From assembly GCA_024397955.1 (NCBI GenBank), contig CP073744.1, positions 1,054,001 through 1,118,000 of the forward strand: 64,000 nt of DNA, written 5' to 3'. The position numbers were made by a program, and so were the translations under genes. Below are positions 35,944 through 45,339 of the stretch, piece after piece. Source of the DNA: a bacterium SCSIO 12696 (GTDB lineage: Bacteria > Pseudomonadota > Gammaproteobacteria > Pseudomonadales > Porticoccaceae). A model generated the notes under the pieces. The model saw nothing but the letters and a program-made list of their open reading frames with translations. It did no database searches and was not told the origin of the DNA. Numbering within the stretch: position 1 is the stretch's first letter; every line of letters begins with the position of its first letter.

Positions 35944-36005
35944 TGTTATTCTGAGCGTATAGCTAGCCGCTGGTATTAAGATCCTTCGCTACGCTCAGGA
36001 TGACG
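35944..36005. repeat. Dispersed palindromic intergenic repeat, second copy
   Basis: TGTTATTCTGAGCG faces GATCCTTCGC...CGCTCAGGATGACG. It is the same family as 12986-13060 with a more degenerate left arm. It sits in the space between the convergent RDD and lptG genes, next to the heptamer array. Confidence 0.65.
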
Positions 36006-36019
36006 ACCTCGCTCAATCT

Positions 36020-36073
36020 GCCCGTAGCCCGTAGCCCGTAGCCCGTAGCCCGTAGCCCGTAGCCCGTAGCCCG
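36020..36073. repeat. Tandem heptamer array (GCCCGTA, about 7.7 copies)
   Basis: Seven perfect GCCCGTA units and a partial eighth lie 9 bp after the lptG stop. The unit is not a multiple of three, and no ORF spans it. The CCCGTAGCCCG core recurs beside ffh (13083, 14749). The array is a likely hotspot for copy-number change. Confidence 0.85.
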
Positions 36074-36082
36074 AGGCAGTAT

Positions 36083-37147
36083 TTACGCCGCCCGCCTTAA
36101 CAACAGCACTCCAATTCCCATAAACACTGCAATCGGTACCAGCACAGCAATCACGGGCGGGAATTCATACACCAGGCTTGACGGCCCCAGCATCTGCTGA
36201 CTGATCCAGAAGGTCATACCAAAGATTACCCCGGTAAAGATGCGAAATCCCATGGTTACCTGACGTAATGGGCCGAAAATAAACGAAATAGCCACTAGCA
36301 CCAAGCTCAGCACACTGAGTGGTTGCAGCGCTTTATTCCAAAACTCTAACCAGTACGGCTGGGCATCTTGATTTTGGTTTTGCAGGTACTTGGCGTAATT
36401 GCGCAGCCCGCGAATGGACAGCGATTCCTTGGGAATAGCAATCAAGTTCAGCAATTCCGGAGACAAATCGGTTTGCCAACGACGCTGGAGTTTTTGTTCT
36501 ACACGGGTGCGATTGTTGTCGATATAGGTAATATCAACCTTTTCTTCCAACCAGTAATCCTGATAGAAAACCGCACTCTCGGAAAAGCTGGCTTGCTTTA
36601 AGTTACGCTGCTCATCAAATTGGTAGCGGGTCACTCCGTAAAGTAGCTCACCGCCTGGAGCAACAATATTAAAGTGCATAAACTCGTTGCCTTCCTTGTT
36701 CCACAAATTAGAGCGGAACTTACTCTCTGCCTGGCCACTGCGTTTCAACGCTTTGTAAGTATTCGCGGATTGATCCGCATAGGGCACCAGGTATTCGGCG
36801 AGTAATACACCCACAAAAATCACAACCAGGGTTGGCCGCATCACAAACCAGACGATGCGCATTAGCGATACACCCGAGGCGCGCATTATTACCAATTCGC
36901 TATTCCCAGCCAGTGCACCCAAACCGATCAAACAGCCTATCAAAGAAGCAAAAGGGATAAATTCGTAAATACGCGCAGGCAGTGTCATACCCGTGTATAT
37001 CAGAGCATCCAGATAAGTGTACTTATCGTTGATGATTTTGGTTTCATTGATGAACGCTGACAGCGCATCAATACCCACCAAAATAGCCAGCACCCCCAAT
37101 AAACTGCCGAGAACCGACTTGGCCACATAACTTGCCAAGCGACGCAT
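36083..37147 (-). CDS. lptG: LPS export ABC transporter permease LptG
   Basis: 354 residues, six membrane helices in the YjgP/YjgQ layout: three N-terminal, a periplasmic beta-jellyroll (about 130-260), three C-terminal. With LptF and the LptB ATPase it lifts lipopolysaccharide out of the inner membrane to LptC. It starts one base inside the lptF stop (TGATG). The tandem array begins 9 bp past its stop. Confidence 0.95.
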   Translation of the reverse strand: MRRLASYVAKSVLGSLLGVLAILVGIDALSAFINETKIINDKYTYLDALIYTGMTLPARIYEFIPFASLIGCLIGLGALAGNSELVIMRASGVSLMRIVWFVMRPTLVVIFVGVLLAEYLVPYADQSANTYKALKRSGQAESKFRSNLWNKEGNEFMHFNIVAPGGELLYGVTRYQFDEQRNLKQASFSESAVFYQDYWLEEKVDITYIDNNRTRVEQKLQRRWQTDLSPELLNLIAIPKESLSIRGLRNYAKYLQNQNQDAQPYWLEFWNKALQPLSVLSLVLVAISFIFGPLRQVTMGFRIFTGVIFGMTFWISQQMLGPSSLVYEFPPVIAVLVPIAVFMGIGVLLLRRAA

Positions 37148-38259
37148 CAGGTAACTCTCCTAGCTGGTTTTCGGGTGACTTTGTCCCGCAGCCTGTCCCA
37201 GTAAAAGATCACCATTGCCAGCAACAGAAAGAACAGGTGTACGCCCCAAATGCCCGCATAAGGGTTGAGTGCCGACTCTGCCACTTTAGAAGCACCGGCA
37301 TCCACCGCTTGCCAATACACCACAAACAACAAAATAGCTGGCAACAGTTTCATGTAGCGCCCCTGACGGGGATTGGTTTTGCTCAGAGGAATCGCAGCAA
37401 TGGTCAGTATCAGCACCATGACCGGCCAAGACAGGCGGCGATGAAATAAGGCTGTGTATTGTGGGTCTGACGAGGCGGCCAGCTCAGGGGTACTCAACGC
37501 CTCTTTCTGCATTTTTTGAATACGCCAATCGTCATCTTTAGTTTGCGCCAGCCGCTTACCGAACTCAGTAAAGTATGTAATACGGAACAACGCTTCTCCC
37601 GGGTTACCTTCAATGCGATAGCCGTCTTCTAATACCAGGAAGTTGTCTTTCAAATTTTCCGAGCGTTTCTGGTAGCCCCGCTTGGCAAGCACCAAAACCT
37701 GACCACTGCCACCTTCGGTATTGGCCACTGACTCCGTATAAAACACGTCATCCAGCTGCCCACTGCCCACTTCTTCAGCGTAAGCAACACCGCTCCCAGC
37801 TTGAAGCTTTTGAAACCGCTTGGCAGGCATGGCATCCAATTCCGCTCGCTGTTGCTGAGCGCGTTCCAGAGCCGTGGACTTGGCAATGCCACTGGGTGTG
37901 AGGTGAATACTCATCAAGCCCACTACCGATGCCACCACCAGTGAACTGACCATCGTATAGCGCAAAACTTGATTGCGGCTCACACCGCAACAGGAAAGCA
38001 CTGTCATCTCGCTGTCCAGGTAGAGACGACCATAAACCAACAAAATCGATAGGAAAAACGACAGTGGCAATAAAAGCTCAAGAAACTCTGGCAGCCGATA
38101 TCCCATCAGCGCAAACAGCACTTCGGAGTCGTATTTGCCAAGAGCCGCATCACGCAGATATTTCACAAACCGGCTACTCATAAACACCAGCAATAGCACG
38201 AAGCACACAGCCACTGTGCTGCCGAGCAATTGACGTAACAGATAACGAAAAATAATCAC
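37147..38259 (-). CDS. lptF: LPS export ABC transporter permease LptF
   Basis: 370 residues from a GTG at 38259, which begins at IIFRYLLRQLLGSTVAV like other LptF proteins; the ATG at 38298 would add 13 hydrophilic residues and is the alternative. It has the same six-helix plus jellyroll plan as LptG. The gene overlaps lptG and is transcribed away from pepA across about 88 bp, a conserved arrangement in gammaproteobacteria. Confidence 0.94.
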   Translation of the reverse strand: MIIFRYLLRQLLGSTVAVCFVLLLVFMSSRFVKYLRDAALGKYDSEVLFALMGYRLPEFLELLLPLSFFLSILLVYGRLYLDSEMTVLSCCGVSRNQVLRYTMVSSLVVASVVGLMSIHLTPSGIAKSTALERAQQQRAELDAMPAKRFQKLQAGSGVAYAEEVGSGQLDDVFYTESVANTEGGSGQVLVLAKRGYQKRSENLKDNFLVLEDGYRIEGNPGEALFRITYFTEFGKRLAQTKDDDWRIQKMQKEALSTPELAASSDPQYTALFHRRLSWPVMVLILTIAAIPLSKTNPRQGRYMKLLPAILLFVVYWQAVDAGASKVAESALNPYAGIWGVHLFFLLLAMVIFYWDRLRDKVTRKPARRVT

Positions 38260-38347
38260 GTTCTGGTTTTTCTCGGTGCCGTTGGTAGAGCTAAACAAAT
38301 TGGAATAGACTAGCGCGCAAGTTTAACCATTTGTTCTGGGAGACACC

Positions 38348-39826
38348 ATGGAATTCTCACTGCGCACCGCTGACGCCTTAACCGCAAAAACCGCCTGCTT
38401 GGTTATCGCGGTTTCTGAGGGCCCATTAACCGGTATTGCCCAAGCCGCCGACAAGGCCACAGAGGGCGCTCTTACAACGCTGGCAAAAAGTGGGGATTTC
38501 AACGGTAAAAATGGCCAGCAGCTGCTATTACCCCTGGTAACTGGTTTGAGTGCACAGCGAGTTTTACTGGTCGGCACCGGCAAAAGTGCACTGGACGACC
38601 AGGGATTCGTAAAACTGGCCACCAGTATCGCCAAGCGACTTACTGCCTTAAAAGTCAAAGACGCTCTGGTATGCATAGAGAGTTTAGAGGTCACTGGCCG
38701 TGATATGGCCTGGAAAACTCAGCAGATCACTCGCCTGTGCGGTGAAGCGGTTTATCAGTTCACTAAATTTAAATCACGGAAGCCACCTAAAACAGCCCTC
38801 AAAAAGGTATCACTGCACAGCAGCAAAAGCAGCGCCGCAATCAAAGCTGCTCTCGCCAACGGAGCAGCGACTGCCAGTGGTGTCAATCTGGCGCGAGAGC
38901 TAGGTGACCTGCCGGGCAACGCCTGCAACCCTCCCCATATGGCCACTCGCGGTCGCGCCATGGCCAAAGGTAACGCCAAAGTTACCTGTAAAGTGCTGGA
39001 AGAAAAGCAGATGAAAGAGTTGGGCATGGGTGCCCTATTGTCTGTTTCTGCTGGTTCCGACACCCCAGGCAAAATGGTGATTGTGGAGTACAAAGGCGGC
39101 AAAAAAAGCGACAAACCGGTGGTTCTGGTAGGCAAAGGGGTTACCTTTGACTCCGGCGGCATCAGCCTCAAACCCGGTGCTGCCATGGATGAAATGAAGT
39201 ATGACATGGGTGGCGCCGCTACAGTGTTTGGCACTTTACAGTCCATCATTGAAATGGCGTTGCCTATCAATCTGGTGGGCATTGTCGGTGCAGTGGAAAA
39301 TATGCCCAGCGGCAAGGCCACCAAGCCAGGGGATATCGTCACGTCTATGTCGGGCAAAACCATCGAAGTACTTAACACCGACGCCGAAGGGCGACTGGTG
39401 CTTTGCGACTGTTTAACCTACGCCGAGCGCTACAAGCCTCAGGCAGTTATCGATATTGCCACCCTTACCGGTGCCATTATTATCGGCCTGGGTCATCATG
39501 CATCTGCGGTTTACGCCAATGACGAAGGTCTTGCGCAAAGTCTGTTGCAGGCGGGCATCGACTCCACCGATCGAGCCTGGCAAATGCCTTTATGGGAAGA
39601 ATACAACCAGCAGCTGAAATCTAACTTTGCCGACATCCCCAATATTGGTTCCGGGCGTGATGCGGGTTCCATTACTGCTGCCTGCTTCTTGGGACGCTTT
39701 ACCAAAAAGTACAAATGGGCCCACCTGGATATCGCCGGTACCTTCTGGCGATCCGGCGCTGCCAAAGGAGCTACCGGCCGGCCGGTACCTATGTTAGTGG
39801 AATACTTGACCAAACTGGCCAAATAG
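38348..39826 (+). CDS. pepA: Leucyl aminopeptidase, M17 family
   Basis: 492 residues. The N-terminal domain (about 1-170) is followed by the catalytic domain with VGKGVTFDSGGISLKPG, MKYDMGGAA and the NTDAEGRLVL motif that holds the two-metal site. It removes N-terminal residues from peptides; E. coli PepA also binds DNA at Xer sites and at carAB. It leads the conserved pepA-holC-valS order. The 12-bp perfect hairpin at 39844 lies just past its stop. Confidence 0.97.
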   Translation: MEFSLRTADALTAKTACLVIAVSEGPLTGIAQAADKATEGALTTLAKSGDFNGKNGQQLLLPLVTGLSAQRVLLVGTGKSALDDQGFVKLATSIAKRLTALKVKDALVCIESLEVTGRDMAWKTQQITRLCGEAVYQFTKFKSRKPPKTALKKVSLHSSKSSAAIKAALANGAATASGVNLARELGDLPGNACNPPHMATRGRAMAKGNAKVTCKVLEEKQMKELGMGALLSVSAGSDTPGKMVIVEYKGGKKSDKPVVLVGKGVTFDSGGISLKPGAAMDEMKYDMGGAATVFGTLQSIIEMALPINLVGIVGAVENMPSGKATKPGDIVTSMSGKTIEVLNTDAEGRLVLCDCLTYAERYKPQAVIDIATLTGAIIIGLGHHASAVYANDEGLAQSLLQAGIDSTDRAWQMPLWEEYNQQLKSNFADIPNIGSGRDAGSITAACFLGRFTKKYKWAHLDIAGTFWRSGAAKGATGRPVPMLVEYLTKLAK

Positions 39827-39843
39827 CACTAAGTGATGAACAT

Positions 39844-39874
39844 ATGGCCATTCCCCATAGACGGGAATGGCCAT
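39844..39874. other. 12-bp perfect hairpin between pepA and holC
   Basis: ATGGCCATTCCC and GGGAATGGCCAT form a perfect stem with a 7-nt loop. No T-tract follows, so it is not a standard terminator; it could stabilise the pepA mRNA end or bind a protein. Type uncertain. Confidence 0.55.
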
Positions 39875-39914
39875 TAATAGTATTTCACCGCAACGTAGAG
39901 ACCTACCCTAGCCA

Positions 39915-40343
39915 ATGACCGACGTCCAGTTTTACAACACCTGCCAACCTCTGGAAGACGCTCTGCAGTACACCTGCCGACTGATCGAAAAGGTCAGCGC
40001 TCGCAGGCTGCCAATATTGGTACACACCGCAGACGAAGCCATCGGCAAACAACTGGATGACTTGTTATGGTCTTTTCAGGAGACCAGCTTTATCGGCCAC
40101 ACCACCGACAATTCAGATTATCAAGCCATCAATATCAGTTGGGAAGACGACCCCGGCGAGCACCACCACGTTCTCATCAACCTTGGGACACAAGTCCCAT
40201 CCTGGCACGGCCGCTTTGAGAAAGTGCTGGAGATTATCTACGATCAAAAAGACGTTATCGAAAGCAAGCGCAACAGCTTTCGCTACTACAAAGAACGCGG
40301 TTATCCGCTGCGCTACCATGACCTGAAGAAACACCCGATCTGA
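39915..40343 (+). CDS. holC: DNA polymerase III chi subunit
   Basis: 142 residues. The N-terminal VQFYNTC and the LDDLLWSFQETSFIGH segment followed by NLGTQVPSWHGRFEKVLEII match HolC. Chi links the clamp-loader to SSB on single-stranded DNA. It lies between pepA and valS as in many gammaproteobacteria, with a 59-residue ORF (40355) intervening here. Confidence 0.93.
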   Translation: MTDVQFYNTCQPLEDALQYTCRLIEKVSARRLPILVHTADEAIGKQLDDLLWSFQETSFIGHTTDNSDYQAINISWEDDPGEHHHVLINLGTQVPSWHGRFEKVLEIIYDQKDVIESKRNSFRYYKERGYPLRYHDLKKHPI

Positions 40344-40354
40344 GGATAGCAGCC

Positions 40355-40534
40355 ATGAACGGCACGCCAGACCCCAAGGAAAATACCGACATCCCGGTTC
40401 TGGAAACCCCCGCTACCGATATGGTCAATGACCAATTGCTGGACGAACTGGATATCCCCATTCTCACCACCCCCGCCGCTGACGTCGTCAACCACGGTAC
40501 TGACGCTCCCAAAGCCGACGACAAGTCGATATAA
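40355..40534 (+). CDS. Small acidic protein between holC and valS
   Basis: 59 codons starting 11 bp after holC with AGGA about 10 nt ahead of the ATG. The sequence contains an internal near-repeat, DIPVLETPATDMV and DIPILTTPAADVV, and is rich in Asp and Pro with no hydrophobic segment. It would be cotranscribed with holC. Small proteins occupy the same place in Pseudomonas. I recognise no domain. The tandem motif suggests a short linear binding peptide. Confidence 0.6.
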   Translation: MNGTPDPKENTDIPVLETPATDMVNDQLLDELDIPILTTPAADVVNHGTDAPKADDKSI

Positions 40535-40600
40535 TCCCCCGTTTTTCCCGCTATCACCCTGCCCGCTCAATAAAAGCGTCGGCAGGCTATTGGATTTGTA

Positions 40601-43480
40601 ATGGACAAGAATTACCGCCCGCACGACATCGAACAGAACTGGTACCAGACTTGGGAACAGAACGGCTACTTTGCGCCCTCTGGCGAGAGAACTGAGTCGT
40701 TCTCACAAATGATTCCCCCGCCAAATGTTACCGGCAGCCTGCACATGGGCCATGCCTTCCAGCACACCATTATGGACGCCCTTACTCGTTACCACCGCAT
40801 GCAGGGCAAAAACAGCCTGTGGCAGGTGGGTACCGACCACGCTGGCATCGCCACGCAGATGGTGGTGGAGCGCAAACTGGCCGCCGAGGGCAAAAGCCGT
40901 CTGGATCTGGGCCGCGACGCCTTTATGGACAAAGTGTGGGAGTGGAAAGAAAAATCCGGCGGCACCATCACCCAGCAAATGCGCCGCCTGGGTAACTCCG
41001 TGGATTGGGATACTGAGCGCTTCACCATGGACCCCGGCTTTACCAAAGCGGTTCAGGAAGTGTTTGTGCGCCTCTACGAAGACGGCCTCTTGTACCGGGG
41101 CAAGCGTCTGGTGAACTGGGATCCGAAACTGCACACCGCTATCTCCGATCTGGAAGTGGAAAACAAAGAAGTCAAAGGCAAGATGTGGCACCTGCGCTAC
41201 GCCCTTGCCGACGGCGCCACCACAGCAGATAGCAAAGACTATCTGGTAGTGGCCACCACCCGCCCGGAAACTATGCTGGGGGACACCGGCGTTGCGGTGA
41301 ATCCGGAAGACCCGCGCTACAAAGACCTGATTGGCAAAGACATTATTCTGCCGCTGGTAAACCGCCGTATTCCCATCGTCGGCGACGAACACGCGGATAT
41401 GGAGAAAGGCACTGGCTGTGTGAAGATCACTCCGGCCCACGACTTCAACGATAACGAGGTGGGCAAGCGCCACAGCCTGCCCATGATCAATGTGCTCACG
41501 TTTAACGGCGATATTCGCGATAGCGCCCAGTGCTTTAATTCCGATGGCAGCGTAAACGATGCTCTCGACCCCACCCTGCCAGAAAAGTACCAAGGCATGG
41601 AGCGCTTTGCCGCTCGCCGGGAAATTGTTGCGGATTTCGAAGCCTTGGGCTTGCTGGAAGCCATTGAAGAAAACGCCATGACCGTGCCTTACGGTGATCG
41701 TGGCGGCGTGGTGATCGAGCCCATGCTTACTGACCAATGGTATGTGGACGCCAAAACCCTGGCCAAGTCCGCCATCGAAGCGGTGGAAGACGGCCGCATC
41801 CAATTTGTACCCCAGAACTACGAAAATATGTACTTCGCCTGGATGCGCGACATTCAGGACTGGTGTGTGTCTCGCCAGCTGTGGTGGGGCCACCGCATTC
41901 CCGCTTGGTACGACGAGCAAGGCAATGTCTACGTAGGCCGCGACGAAGCCGAGGTACGCACCAAACACAACCTGGATGATACCCCGCTGCAACAGGACGA
42001 CGATGTACTGGACACCTGGTTCAGTTCCGCCTTGTGGACGTTCGGCACCCTGGGCTGGCCTGCCGATGATGAAGAAACCCTTGAACGCCTGAAAGCTTTC
42101 CACCCCACCGATGTGCTGGTAACCGGGTTCGACATTATCTTTTTCTGGGTGGCACGCATGGTAATGATGACCATGCACTTTATGAAAGACGACGATGGCA
42201 ACCCGCAGGTGCCGTTCAAAACCGTGTATGTCACCGGATTGATTCGCGATGACCATGGCCAGAAGATGTCCAAATCCAAAGGCAATGTGATTGACCCGCT
42301 GGATATGATTGACGGCATAAGCCTGGACGATCTGGTGGCCAAGCGCACCGGTAATATGATGCAGCCGCAGCTGGCGGAAAAGATCAAAAAACGCACCGAA
42401 AAAGAATTCCCGGAAGGCATTGCCGCCCATGGCACCGACGCCCTGCGTTTTACATTAGCAGCACTGGCTTCCACCGGCCGTGATATCAACTGGGACATGA
42501 AGCGCCTGGAAGGCTACCGCAACTTTGCCAACAAAATCTGGAATGCGTCCCGCTATGTGTTGATGAACGCTGAAGGACAAGATTGCGGGCAACTTTCTAT
42601 AGATGGAAAGTGCGAAGCAGTTGAACTGTCGCTGGCAGACCGCTGGATTGCCAGCAAACTGCAAACCGTTGAAGCGGAAGTAACCCGCCACTTCGACCAG
42701 TACCGTTTCGACCTGGCCAGCCAGACGCTCTACGACTTTATCTGGAATGAATACTGCGATTGGTATTTGGAACTATCCAAGCCCGTTCTTTGGGATGAAA
42801 ATGCATCACCTGAAGCCAAACGCGGTACCCGCCGTACCCTGGTTCGTGTGCTGGAAACCATTATGCGCCTGATGCACCCGCTGATGCCTTACCTCACCGA
42901 AGAAATCTGGCAGGCCATTAAAGAGCTAGCGGGTAAACAGGGCGACACCATTATGTTACAGCCCTACCCTAAAGCTGTGGACAACAAGCGGGACTCCGAC
43001 GCAGAGGCCGATATCGAGTGGCTAAAGCAAGTGATTATGGGTGTGCGCACCATTCGCGGTGAAATGAATATCCCGCCAGCCAAACAGCTATCCGTGTATT
43101 TTTCCAATGGCAGCGACGCCGACCTGAAACGGTTGGATAGCAACCGTCAATTCCTATTGAAACTGGCTAGCCTGGAATCCATCACCTGGCTTAACGACGG
43201 TGACGAAAAACCTCTTTCTGCCACCGCCCTGGCCGGAGAACTGGAAATTTTGGTACCCATGGCTGGCCTGATCGACAAAGACGCGGAACTGGCTCGCCTG
43301 CAAAAAGAGATCGACAAAATCAGCAAAGACTTCGCCCGTGTGGAAGGCAAGCTAAACAACCCCAAATTCGTCGACAAAGCCCCGGTGGAAGTGGTGGAAA
43401 AAGAACGTGCCAAAATGGCAGATATGCAAACCGCTATTGGCAAGTTGGAGCAGCAGAAGACAGAAATCGCCAAGCTCTGA
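40601..43480 (+). CDS. valS: Valyl-tRNA synthetase
   Basis: 959 residues, class Ia. The HIGH motif is in [15 protein letters not shown], the editing (CP1) domain spans about 190-340, and KMSKS is intact in [14 protein letters not shown]. The C-terminal coiled-coil (about 890-955) gives the tail [12 protein letters not shown] and QKTEIAKL seen in ValRS. It charges tRNA-Val. The 67 bp between the small ORF and this gene hold no clear terminator. Confidence 0.98.
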   Translation: MDKNYRPHDIEQNWYQTWEQNGYFAPSGERTESFSQMIPPPNVTGSLHMGHAFQHTIMDALTRYHRMQGKNSLWQVGTDHAGIATQMVVERKLAAEGKSRLDLGRDAFMDKVWEWKEKSGGTITQQMRRLGNSVDWDTERFTMDPGFTKAVQEVFVRLYEDGLLYRGKRLVNWDPKLHTAISDLEVENKEVKGKMWHLRYALADGATTADSKDYLVVATTRPETMLGDTGVAVNPEDPRYKDLIGKDIILPLVNRRIPIVGDEHADMEKGTGCVKITPAHDFNDNEVGKRHSLPMINVLTFNGDIRDSAQCFNSDGSVNDALDPTLPEKYQGMERFAARREIVADFEALGLLEAIEENAMTVPYGDRGGVVIEPMLTDQWYVDAKTLAKSAIEAVEDGRIQFVPQNYENMYFAWMRDIQDWCVSRQLWWGHRIPAWYDEQGNVYVGRDEAEVRTKHNLDDTPLQQDDDVLDTWFSSALWTFGTLGWPADDEETLERLKAFHPTDVLVTGFDIIFFWVARMVMMTMHFMKDDDGNPQVPFKTVYVTGLIRDDHGQKMSKSKGNVIDPLDMIDGISLDDLVAKRTGNMMQPQLAEKIKKRTEKEFPEGIAAHGTDALRFTLAALASTGRDINWDMKRLEGYRNFANKIWNASRYVLMNAEGQDCGQLSIDGKCEAVELSLADRWIASKLQTVEAEVTRHFDQYRFDLASQTLYDFIWNEYCDWYLELSKPVLWDENASPEAKRGTRRTLVRVLETIMRLMHPLMPYLTEEIWQAIKELAGKQGDTIMLQPYPKAVDNKRDSDAEADIEWLKQVIMGVRTIRGEMNIPPAKQLSVYFSNGSDADLKRLDSNRQFLLKLASLESITWLNDGDEKPLSATALAGELEILVPMAGLIDKDAELARLQKEIDKISKDFARVEGKLNNPKFVDKAPVEVVEKERAKMADMQTAIGKLEQQKTEIAKL

Positions 43481-43483
43481 CTG

Positions 43484-43536
43484 TAGCCCGGGTAAAGCGC
43501 AGCGGAACCTGGGTTTCGCTGCGCTTTACCCGGATT
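43484..43536. repeat. Palindromic repeat after valS
   Basis: GCCCGGGTAAAGCGCAGCG faces CGCTGCGCTTTACCCGG in a long stem. It resembles the intergenic GTAAAGCGCAGCG units of many gammaproteobacteria. It may also act as a weak valS terminator. Confidence 0.6.
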
Positions 43537-43598
43537 ACGATGTAGTAGCACTTCGCGCTATTCCCCAGTATGCTTTTTCAAAAAAAAGCGATTTCCCC

Positions 43599-44285
43599 AT
43601 GACAACCACCATTCTGATCGTCGAAGACCACAGCGACCTGGCCGCCAATATTGGCGACTTTCTTGAGGCCGGTGGTTTTACCGTGGACTTTGCCGCCAAT
43701 GGCCCACTGGCGGTGCAATTGGCAGCCAACAATCACTACGACGCCGTGGTTCTGGATATTATGCTGCCCGGCATCGACGGCTACGAAGTCTGCCACCGGA
43801 TGCGCAATCAACTGGGGCTGGGCATGCCGATAATTATGCTCACCGCACGGGATACCCTGGATGATAAACTCACTGGCTTTGGTCGCGGCGCCGACGATTA
43901 CCTGGTAAAGCCATTTGAGTTAAAAGAGTTGGAAGCGCGTATTCATGCCCTTATTCGCCGCCAGCGCGGAGAACTGGAAAACAGCACCTTGCGCATCGGC
44001 GAGCTGACTTTTGACATCCAAACCATGCAGGTAAGCCGCTCGGGTCAGAACCTTAAATTGTCTCCCACCGGGCTAAAAATTCTGCGCCTGCTGATGCGCG
44101 AATCACCGAAAGTGGTGAGCCGGGAACAAATTGAAATGGAAATTTGGGGGGATGACGCACCAGACAGCGATGCACTGCGCAGCCATCTGTACACACTGCG
44201 CAAAGTGATCGATAAACCCTTTGATCAGCAACTACTGCACACCATTCCCGGTGTCGGTTTTAAGTTGTGCGACGATAGCCAATAA
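43599..44285 (+). CDS. OmpR/PhoB-family response regulator
   Basis: 228 residues. Receiver domain about 3-118 with acidic pair E9-D10, phosphoacceptor D53 and the LTARD and LVKPF signatures; winged-helix DNA-binding domain about 130-228 (SPTGLKILRLLMRESPKVVSREQI). The kinase gene is 1 kb away on the other strand and the SDR and DUF6482 genes lie in between, so it is probably the partner but not cotranscribed. The start at 43599 is the only one placing the receiver at its usual N-terminus. It converges on the DUF6482 gene with a 2-bp gap. Confidence 0.9.
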   Translation: MTTTILIVEDHSDLAANIGDFLEAGGFTVDFAANGPLAVQLAANNHYDAVVLDIMLPGIDGYEVCHRMRNQLGLGMPIIMLTARDTLDDKLTGFGRGADDYLVKPFELKELEARIHALIRRQRGELENSTLRIGELTFDIQTMQVSRSGQNLKLSPTGLKILRLLMRESPKVVSREQIEMEIWGDDAPDSDALRSHLYTLRKVIDKPFDQQLLHTIPGVGFKLCDDSQ

Positions 44286-44287
44286 AT

Positions 44288-44617
44288 TCAGTCGCTACCG
44301 TCACAGCCCTCGCCCACTGGCTTTGGCGATAATGGAACTCGTAAGCCATTGCCCATTGTCTTCACCGGCTGCCCTACCATTTCATCGTAGGCACTTTGCT
44401 GAATCAACCACATGGCCTCTACATGAATGCCGGAAAAGTCGTTTTTGATGTCCTCAATGGAGCGTCGACTGTACTCTTTGCCGGTTGCGGTACATAAGCT
44501 GTGATAGCGGCCATTGACCTTGGCCTGCACCACGTAAAGCGCCCCATCCAGCGAGTACAGTAACAGTTCTTCAACAGACTCCTGCCGCAACAGCTGAGTG
44601 ATTTTGATTTTTTTCAC
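44288..44617 (-). CDS. DUF6482-like protein
   Basis: 109 residues from a GTG at 44617, chosen because AGGAGG lies 4 nt upstream and the sequence begins at the conserved start KKIKITQLL. The long ATG start at 44653 would overlap the SDR gene. It has a mixed alpha-beta pattern and no signal. DUF6482-type proteins are small and functionally unknown. It is the last gene of the kinase-SDR unit, 8 bp after the SDR stop. Confidence 0.6.
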   Translation of the reverse strand: MKKIKITQLLRQESVEELLLYSLDGALYVVQAKVNGRYHSLCTATGKEYSRRSIEDIKNDFSGIHVEAMWLIQQSAYDEMVGQPVKTMGNGLRVPLSPKPVGEGCDGSD

Positions 44618-44625
44618 GGCGCCTC

Positions 44626-45339
44626 CTACCAGGGAATGGTTTTGCCCTGCCAATCCAGATAACTCAGTTGCCCATCTGGCTCCAGGTGATCAACGATAGA
44701 CAGTAATTGCTGAGCGACAAATTGCGGCGAAAATAATTTGCCGTCCGGCACATTCGCTTGAAAGGGCGTCGAAAGAGGAGTATCTGTCGTACCCGGATGA
44801 AACAGCATCAACTTGACCTGTTTAGCCCGGCGCGCGTACTCAACTGCAGCGGTTTTCACCGCCATATTCAGGGCTGCTTTGGAAGCACGATAACTGTACC
44901 AGCCACCCAGGCGGTTATCACCAATGCTGCCCACACGGGCACTGAATAGTGTGACCGTACAGGTACGGCCGTGATTGAGCAGTGGCAGTAAGTGCTTCAA
45001 CCACAGCAACGGCACTAACGTATTGCTGTTTAAAATATCCAGAAAATAGTTACCCGAAAGCTCTTCCAGGCGCTTCTCAGGCATAGTCGTTGAGTTATGA
45101 AGAACACCGTTGCAGATAAATACTCGGCGAATAACAGGGCCATTCTCTAACTGCTGTATAACAGACTCAATCTCAGCCTCACTGTAATCGCAGGACATCA
45201 AGTGAAGATTTGGATGCTTCGAGAAACCGGGATTTCGGCAAACACCATAGACAGCTGCATTTGGTTCAACAGCCAAAAGCTGGTCGATGATCGCCTTGGC
45301 GATACCACTGCCTGCTCCGATCACCAAACTATCACTCAT
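44626..45339 (-). CDS. Short-chain dehydrogenase/reductase
   Basis: 237 residues. NAD(P)-binding GAGSGIAKA (about 8-16) and the catalytic YSYRASK (YxxxK) follow a serine in LFSARVGSIGD. Relatives in the csgA-like SDR group occur in furan- or methyl-fatty-acid and photolyase gene clusters; the substrate is not known. The start codon overlaps the kinase stop by 4 bp, so the two are translated together. Confidence 0.85.
   Translation of the reverse strand: MSDSLVIGAGSGIAKAIIDQLLAVEPNAAVYGVCRNPGFSKHPNLHLMSCDYSEAEIESVIQQLENGPVIRRVFICNGVLHNSTTMPEKRLEELSGNYFLDILNSNTLVPLLWLKHLLPLLNHGRTCTVTLFSARVGSIGDNRLGGWYSYRASKAALNMAVKTAAVEYARRAKQVKLMLFHPGTTDTPLSTPFQANVPDGKLFSPQFVAQQLLSIVDHLEPDGQLSYLDWQGKTIPW

Noticed and set aside
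36020..36073. Heptamer array considered as a CRISPR array
   Set aside because: Units are contiguous 7-mers without spacers and no cas gene is present.
40703..42430. 575-codon open frame antisense to valS
   Set aside because: Long only because valS codon use leaves the opposite frame free of stops; composition is His/Val-rich nonsense and valS is clearly real.
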